From: Coenobita brevimanus
Taxonomy: Eukaryota; Arthropoda; Malacostraca; Decapoda; Coenobitidae
DNA: 64,000 nt
Assembly: GCA_032717465.1 (NCBI GenBank)
Contig: CM064665.1
Coordinates: forward strand, 24,948,588-25,012,587
Direction: 5' to 3'
The notes beneath the pieces are model-generated. The model had not been told where the DNA came from. It saw only the letters and a program-made list of their open reading frames with translations, and did no database searches. Position 1 is the first letter of the stretch; each line of letters starts with the position of its first letter. Positions 57,056 through 64,000 of this stretch are shown here, one piece after another. The position numbers and the translations under genes are program-made.

Positions 57056-57498
57056 TAAACTTCCTACATTTTACGGCGTTTTGCATGCAAGAGCTTCACT
57101 GAACTGAATAAGCAACAAAGCTTGTGATTCCTAGTTAAAGAATATCTATTTTATTTAATGTTATAAACGAATAATTATGAAAAGTACGGAGAGTAAGGAA
57201 AGTGATAGTTTTACTTCACATGTATGTTGTAAAGAGTACTTCATAATTAGTCATGGTTACCATAATACAAGGTACACTGACACAAAGTCAACATCACTGA
57301 TCTTTTATGGGCAAAAGGATCTCCAGTAGTTTATTTCTGGACACATACGAAGTATGGACATTTTTTACGTATTCCTGGTACGCAGTGGCAAGAATCATCA
57401 TAGTTCATTACATTTTCAAACAGTACGGCGCCAAAGTAACAAAGACGCGAAAAATGATGATAGAGCGACATTTGTTATTTTCTCTCATTGCAGATTTC

Positions 57499-57501
<3 letters not shown>
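57056..57501. other. Unassigned DNA
   Basis: Nothing recognised. Confidence 0.4.

Positions 57502-57572
<71 letters not shown>
57502..57572. repeat. (GT)n microsatellite
   Basis: 71 bp of pure GT. Confidence 0.97.
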
Positions 57573-57574
<2 letters not shown>

Positions 57575-59807
57575 CATAGACCAAAAAAGGGCGATAAAAT
57601 GCCAGTTGGATTCACGTCAGTATCGTGATTCCATACTGTCGCACGTATATTTAAATCCGTGAAATTAATCTCCGTTCTTCACCGGAACACTTCCTTAAAT
57701 GACAAGAAAGCTTGTGTATTTCGGTGACAAGTGAAGCTATTCGGCCGAAGTTCAGCTATACTGGGCAAGTCCAATGTCGCTGGGGCTGCCTGTACCAAGA
57801 AGTATAAATATGTTAATAAATAAAATATACCTTCACTTCAGGAACCTTAAAAAGAGAAAATGCTTCATCTGAAAAGCGGGGAAGAGGGTGGCATCGAACT
57901 TCATAGAGTCGTCTTTCTCCCTCTCCCTACTCCATAAAACTTTCAATAATGAACAGTGCCGTAAGCACCAAATGGTGATGGAATCAAAAGGAAGAAAAAG
58001 TGAAAACTATATATCATTCTGGAAAATGCATTAAATAAAGCAGTGAATGAGAAGACTGGAGGCTTAACAAGGATTGGTTTGCCCCTTGACAGCATAAGGA
58101 ATAAGACTGTTTGGTAGTAGCACTGGAGAAAAGGAGATTACGAATGGGAGGGGGTTAACCCCTTCGCTGCTGTGACGTATTCCTTATTTAATGATACTAT
58201 CTGCATACTATTTTATCCAACTCAAACGCAACTTTTTGAACTGGAACGGTTAGATACAGTTTGCACCATTCCATTTACTACAATGGAGAAGGGGAGGAGG
58301 TTGTCCATCCATCCACCCAGTCATCATCCAACCCTGTTTGCTTCATCAGGAACTTAGGAGTCAGGAGACAGGCTATTCAGTCCCGACATTTAAGGCAAGA
58401 CTGACCAGCCTCTCCCGCCCCTTAGCGGCATTATGTGAGCAATATAAAAACTTACAAGTTCAGTCTGTCTGGAGTGCCTTAGCCCACTAACACCATCAAG
58501 GACCATATTGTTATGTAGTTACAACTATGCATAGTTGACAATGCTCTGGTTTAGAGGAAGCCGCTTGACTCGTCACTCAGTGTAGTCACTACACCTACCC
58601 GAGGGTGTTCAAAAGAAAAAAGTTTGATGTTAAACAAAATGAAAAGACGTCCTTTGACTGAATAAGAGAAGACACAGGAGTGGTAAGATAGAGAGATGGA
58701 GTAAGGGTGTCAAGTGGTTAAATTTCTGTATGTTCTCGACACTTCAACATTACGATGCATCTTAAATGGAAGACTCTTAATACCAGAGCGTCATCAGAGG
58801 GCAAGTTGTTTGATTGCAGCCTTCTCCTCCTAGTCTGAAAACTAGACGACACAGTAATGTATAATTTAATATTTATCAGTCAATTATGGTACCAAAATTA
58901 CCCTCACTTCCGTTGTATTCGTTGATAATGATATGATCATCATTGCTGGTGACCGTTTTACCTCGGTGGATGACTTGCTTACTTCCATGTGCGAATGTCA
59001 AAAGATTTTATTCACTAAAAGGAAAATTTTCAAAGAATTTTCATTCCTAAAGATAAGAAAGGCTATACTAACAGGTCTTACTTGCCTGACGTAAAAAATA
59101 AAGATAAAAACAAAGACTGGTTATTGCATGGAAACAACTATGGCATCCTCATCACCCAGCAGCCCCATAATTTCTACGCCTCCCGAGTTTTGCTCCAATA
59201 AGAAGGTTTCATCAAGTTTCACGGTATGTGGCACTACTGTGTTTGTTTATATTCATTTGGATCATATTCTTTATAAGTAATATGCTGTTAGATGTAGATA
59301 ACGAGGAAATTAGTAAACAAAATTGCTGAATTAAATACCACTTGAAAATGATATCCTGTCTATGAGCGATGAATTGGGTTGGGAGGGGGTACTGTACCTA
59401 ACGTATGCTTTCCAACATAATTAGAATCCACAGTGAAATCAAAGAACCATTTTTTCGATTTTCTTACTTCGTCGGAAAGGACATTTTTCGTTTTTTTTTT
59501 TCTATTCACGACGATTACGAAGCCACTAATACGCTTAATAAAAATCCCAAGACGAGAAGTTAATAAAGTAATAAAACCATTCCAGTTCCCAAAGTCTCTC
59601 CTAAACCGACTAAGTTTTCTGGAAAGTGCAAGAATAAAATCGTAGAGACGTCTACTGGCTGAGCGGGAAATGATGATGATGATGGAAAGTTAAATATACT
59701 GTTGGTACCTTCAAACTGCTTACGGTGCACATACACTGCTTTAGGAATGTTACGTCAAATCTCGGAAACAAAATAAAGCATCAGCATTTTCCTGTTTGAA
59801 TAAAGAA

Positions 59808-60700
59808 CTTATCACGGAGTGCGGTAGTACTCCATAAGTACGAATGGCGCATGTTCAAATTGCCGTCCCGTCCTGTAGGGTATAGGAACACTTTCGCGAG
59901 AACGGTCGCAGAGCTTAGTTCTAAGCTTATAAACTAAAAGACCTTCGCTATTCAAGTGCAAAACTACTCGCTGAGTCCTGCTAACCTTCGTAGAAGTCGC
60001 AAAATCGAACCGCAAAAATATCGGTTTTGTTTGTTTCTTTCTTTCTTTCTCTTTCATCAGTCAGTACTCCATAACAAAAATGAGTACGCGAGCATAGTAT
60101 ACACCAAAACACTGTTTGTCAAGTGTAGATGTTTCTTTTCATGTTTAGAAAAGCATTCAGGCTACTGTTCGCGAGTTATGGCCTGAAAACCGCATCGCAA
60201 TCACCCGTAAGTACGCCATTTTGCGCAACATTGAATAGTTACAGCTCCCCTACAGTTAAAGAAAAATACTAAACACTTCTTTTCATGGGAAGGCAGCCTC
60301 GTTTTAGTTTTTCAGTATGCTATGCATGTAACATTTCAAATCTAACACTTGCTTTATTCATAATTATACTTCTACAAGGAGATCATAAACTTGAAAAAAA
60401 AAAAAATCTGAAATGATTGCTGAGAAGTAGAAATGGCAAAAGTGCACAGGTAAGAGATGAAAAACGCACAGAAACTAGAGAGCATTCATGATGGGAGGAG
60501 ATTTGGAGACCTATACCGATTACTACACCCCACCGGCTACAAGTCTGTGGCTAAAGTGTGGAATGTACAGTAGTAAAGGTCTCCAAATCTCCTCCCATCC
60601 TGAATGTTCTCTTGTTGCTGTGCTTTTTTTCATGTCTTATCTGTACACTTTTGCCATTCCTACTTCATAACAATCATTTTAGATTTTGTTTGTTTTTTAG
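59808..60700. mobile_element. ~890-bp insertion in R1 copy 2
   Basis: Absent from R1 copy 1. The left part has AGTACTCCATAA at 59827 and again at 60063. The right end is the foldback listed next. No ORF longer than about 80 codons and no recognised domain; it may be one element or two nested ones. Confidence 0.55.
60406..60684. repeat. Foldback element, ~107-bp arms
   Basis: Arms 60406-60512 and 60577-60684 are imperfectly inverted, with a 64-bp loop. The inner 30 bp (GATGGGAGGAGATTTGGAG) differ at one position. The outer parts share AAATG.CAAAAGTG.ACAG and AATCT.AAATGATT. Non-coding and MITE-like. Confidence 0.8.
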
Positions 60701-60915
60701 TTACTTTCATAGAGAGAAAATAACCTATTTCGTACGTTGGGTCTTTGTCATCACATAAATACAGCGCATGTGCACGGAAGATACTCTTTTTTCCTTTCTG
60801 AGGTAACCCTCTTCGAGTAATATGCCGAGTAATATGCCATCAAGATCCCTACCCCCTCCAAAAAATATATAAATAAATAATACTACCCCGCACACAAGTG
60901 AGGATCGGAAACTTA

Positions 60916-62406
60916 AAAGGGATCACAGGCTGGCTTTTATTTCCATCTGCTTTTGTTTGCCTATATCAGAATAAAATATCGTGCTCAGAAAAAAAGGTGG
61001 ATACTTTTTAAAAACAGATATATCCCTTGCATAAAAAAGGCAACAGGTATGATTTTATTGCAAAATGTATATACTGGGTTATTAATCATGATTACCCGTA
61101 TGATATTGCCGAGTAATATGCGTCTAAATATATATACTGTATATATATATATATAATTTTTTAACTAATGCTGGTAAACCTCAAGCAGTCAGCACTGAGT
61201 ATTTTTTCTACTAAATTATTATTATTATAATGATTCTTTGCAGGAAGGGGAAAGCACACAATAGGAACAGAACTGAGCATATCATTCATGTTTCTCCCAT
61301 TTTTGTGCATTCCTGCCCACCCCAGGTACTGGTGGAAAACTTGGTTAGCATGATGATGCAAACCCTATACCAATGCTTTTCAGCCAGGGTGAATAGTTAC
61401 CCAGCTGTGACCAAAGGTAGGTCCTGAAGTGATCGGAAAGCTGGGGTGATCCAGAGGTGCCCTGGATCAGTGAAAGAGAGCTGGAGGCCATAGTTGCTGG
61501 TGATGGTGGAACTTGCAGCCGTTTTATGAAAACTAATCACTTTCTGATATTTCTCTTCTGGATTTATTTTTGCCTATCTAAAATGAAGTTTTGCATGCAT
61601 TGTTGACTTAGCTGAAAGTTTGAGAAAATTCATCAATCAATACTGATAAGCACAGTATTCCACTTTCATGCTGGACCGGTTGCTTCAAAAGGTACCTACA
61701 CTGGAAAGGAAATAAGAGGTTCAAACAGCAATAATAATAAAAGTTTTTCATTAAAATAGAAAACATTTAATCCACGTCTTTGTTGCCGTCAGGATGTGAA
61801 ATGTGGGAGGCTTTTATATTTTTCATTGTTATTTCTGTATTTTCCATAGGAATGTCTGATGCTCATTTGTCATTTATTGCTCTATCTCGCTTATTTATGC
61901 AATAGTTTTATCCATATTTTTTTTCTTGTGTTTCTGGGTTTACACTTGATTAACTGAAAAAGCTTTTGATAATTTCGGTCTGAATTGCTTTTGCGCATTA
62001 TTTCAATGGCGTAATTTTTTCTCACAAGGAATAATAGCATTCCCAGCCATAAGTCGCCATGACCCTGCTCAGTATTATAACATCCTTTTTCTGACAAAAT
62101 AGTCCAAATACAAAATGTGATCTGTGCTATAGAGTACATATAAAATTTCAATCACAACAGGTCGAGCACAACATGAACCAAACTATCTAGCGACAATCTG
62201 CAGGTATGATACATACAAATGTCATCCTCATATTCAAGGAGTTAATGGAAGTATTTTCTTACACATTCACTACAAAGATTTTCCTAATCAAGTAACATCG
62301 TCTGGTGAGTAGCGAAAATGAATGGTCATCACACTGAAGGGATTGAATAGGCCCTACTTCTCAAAAAGAAATATAATCCTTTTTTTTTTTTTTTTTTTCT
62401 CAGAGC
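60916..62406 (-). repeat. Repeat R2, copy 2 (~1.49 kb)
   Basis: Near-identical reverse complement of 35989-37471, from GGGATCACAGGCTGG to the T-run and CAGAGC. The 89-codon frame of copy 1 is present here as 86 codons (62151-61891), ended early by a TAT-to-TAA change. This low divergence implies a very recent copying event or gene conversion. Confidence 0.9.
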
Positions 62407-62537
62407 AACATACTTTTCTGTAGCTCGGCTTCAACTTGAATATCCTCGGCAGGTATGAGGGGGTAGATAATCTATATATATGTTTTTCCTCGGCCTGCCA
62501 GAGGGAGATACAAAAGTAACTTAGTAGTATCACTAAG

Positions 62538-62541
<4 letters not shown>

Positions 62542-62578
<37 letters not shown>

Positions 62579-62634
62579 CGCGTACGCACTCTCATGCACA
62601 CGCCCACGCGCGCACACGCGCACGCACGCACGCA

Positions 62635-62672
<38 letters not shown>
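62542..62672. repeat. (CT)n then alternating CG/CA tract
   Basis: CT to 62577, then about 95 bp of alternating pyrimidine-purine sequence with CGCG, CACG and (CA)n blocks. Confidence 0.95.
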
Positions 62673-62673
<1 letters not shown>

Positions 62674-62689
62674 TTATATATATATATTA

Positions 62690-63427
62690 TATACCTGTGT
62701 GTGTCACCAGGTGACCCCTGCTTGCGCAACTTTGCACACGAATGGCCTATTGTTCAAACAAAGCTTACTTATATCATGATTCTTTATATTCCTCACCACG
62801 TCCGCTGTGCATCACAGACTGCGGATCCCGTATGCCAGTAACTGGCCGGCATTTAGATCTGCATCTTCATTAGGCCTCTGTGATAAAGAGAAAGCCTGGC
62901 GATTTTTTAAAGGTTCTCCTTTCCCCTGCCCACTCGTCTCCTTACAGTTCCCCTCATCCACTCCTCATGATGCATAACATTTGATGACCATCGCCTCTCA
63001 ATAAGTGGTTCACTTTTTGTTTTACAAGTACACACAAACAATAGGCTTGTGGTAAAGGCAAAGTCTATGAATCCTCAGTTTTCACTTTCCTTCCGCCATC
63101 CTTATGTAATACAGATTGTGGACGCTATATTTCATGAACCAAGCCATCTCTTGTTGTCCAGCTGGACACACAGAATAATCATTTGTCTAAAGAAAAGCAT
63201 CAAAGTCTCAGAGTGCCGTACCATAGTAACTAAGCCGCACTTTGTTGTGCAGTTTTACATATAAATATTACACCAGGCCTATCATTAAGGTAAAGCGTGT
63301 CTTTTTACAAGGCTTTAGGGTGACACACATGTGATGAGCAGCTGCTTGAGGGTACTGTACCTCTGTAGCCACACCAGCACACCATATCATTGTATGAATG
63401 TCATACAGTAATACCAGGCGACCGTTT

Positions 63428-63429
<2 letters not shown>
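62690..63429. other. Unassigned DNA
   Basis: No gene recognised. Near 62800-62830 and 63110-63130 the phrase 'CAGA(C/T)TG(C/T)GGA' recurs, as in a weak tandem of about 300 bp. Confidence 0.35.

Positions 63430-63468
<39 letters not shown>
63430..63468. repeat. (GT)n microsatellite
   Basis: 39 bp of pure GT. Confidence 0.96.
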
Positions 63469-63471
<3 letters not shown>

Positions 63472-63822
63472 GCTTGGGCCTATTGTAGAACTATAGCATA
63501 TGAATACTGTAGAGAAAGGACACCTTTGGTGGCCGCATCTAATTCAGTGGTATATTGGGAGTAAAAATGAACATTCAGATTAACTATGACTAACACTGAA
63601 CTCGAGAATATAAACTAAGAAAAAAGATTTATGAAAAATAATAACAGATTAATTAAACCAAACCAATAAAGACTGCTAGCAATGTAGTTGGATTCATAGG
63701 CAATGCATTTGAATTTAAGTATGAGAATATTGTTCTTACCTTGTATAATTCCCTAATATGCCCACATCTGGAGTACTGCGTTCAGCTTTGGTAGCCTAAT
63801 TACAAGAAAGATGCTGATAAAT

Positions 63823-63824
<2 letters not shown>
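63469..63824. other. Unassigned, possible RT scrap near 63.76 kb
   Basis: CCCACATCTGGAGTACTGCG at 63757-63776 would read PHLEYC in the plus strand, a common LINE thumb motif (compare RPCVEYNS in family D). It is too short to call with confidence. Confidence 0.3.

Positions 63825-63859
<35 letters not shown>
63825..63859. repeat. (GA)n microsatellite
   Basis: 35 bp of pure GA. Confidence 0.96.
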
Positions 63860-63860
<1 letters not shown>

Positions 63861-64000
63861 AGTGTAACACAAAATAATGATACCCAGTATAAGAAACGAA
63901 CCATATGACGTAGCATTTTGACGAGGTAAAGCTTTAAAAGTTATCAAGGCGCAGACTACAAGAGGATCTGATTAAATTATGCACGTTACTTACTGGACAT

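Larger units (their letters stand above)
57948..60818 (-). repeat. Repeat R1, copy 2, with insertion
   Basis: Reverse-complement partner of 23408-25465, homologous over its whole length. It carries an extra ~890 bp between about 59808 and 60700, where copy 1 joins CTATGAATGTAGTAAG directly to TTGTTTATTCAAAC. Divergence is clearly higher than between the R2 copies. Confidence 0.8.

Overview
This is a stretch of eukaryotic genomic DNA, most likely from an arthropod and probably a decapod crustacean. The evidence is the mix of dispersed RTE-like and jockey/CR1-like LINEs, tRNA-derived SINEs and many very long microsatellites, with no bacterial-type gene organisation. That is an inference from repeat content: I found no host protein-coding gene, rRNA or functional tRNA, and the species cannot be named from this sequence alone. 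Almost every long open reading frame is a retrotransposon fragment, its antisense, or a translation of simple-sequence DNA.

Layout. 0-9 kb: decayed reverse-transcriptase (RT) remnant, long microsatellites, a small foldback element, a purine-rich block. 9.1-9.8 kb: an inverted, composite tRNA-Glu-derived SINE cluster bracketed by a 13-bp direct repeat. 10-19 kb: short repeat copies, 3' ends of LINE family B, a LINE family D fragment, a minisatellite. 19.07-22.01 kb: 5'-truncated LINE family A copy (endonuclease, RT, C-terminal domain; frameshifted). 22.9-27.2 kb: head-to-head short elements and repeat R1. 27.2-30.3 kb: a second, fuller but more damaged family A copy on the minus strand. 32.5-33.5 kb: a microsatellite-filled inverted repeat. 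34-42.9 kb: two direct copies of repeat R3, a 3-unit minisatellite, repeat R2 and a LINE family C fragment. 44.4-51 kb: a LINE-dense block (family E, then three family B copies, two of them stacked). 52.6-54.35 kb: a well-preserved family D RT region with one frameshift. 55-57 kb: a CCCGGCG-start element and two family B fragments. 57.9-62.4 kb: inverted second copies of R1 (with an 890-bp insertion and a foldback) and R2 (almost identical to its partner). 62.5-64 kb: microsatellites.

Nothing here works as an operon or pathway. The biology is that of nested retroelements. Two points stand out. LINE 3' ends carry family-specific microsatellite tails (GATA-type for families A and B, GAT-type for E), and these appear to seed some of the long simple repeats and to serve as landing sites for further LINE copies. 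In addition, several independent families (SINE cluster, E-elements, R1, R2, foldbacks) occur in inverted pairs. All coordinates for repeat edges were set by eye and may be off by 10-30 bases.
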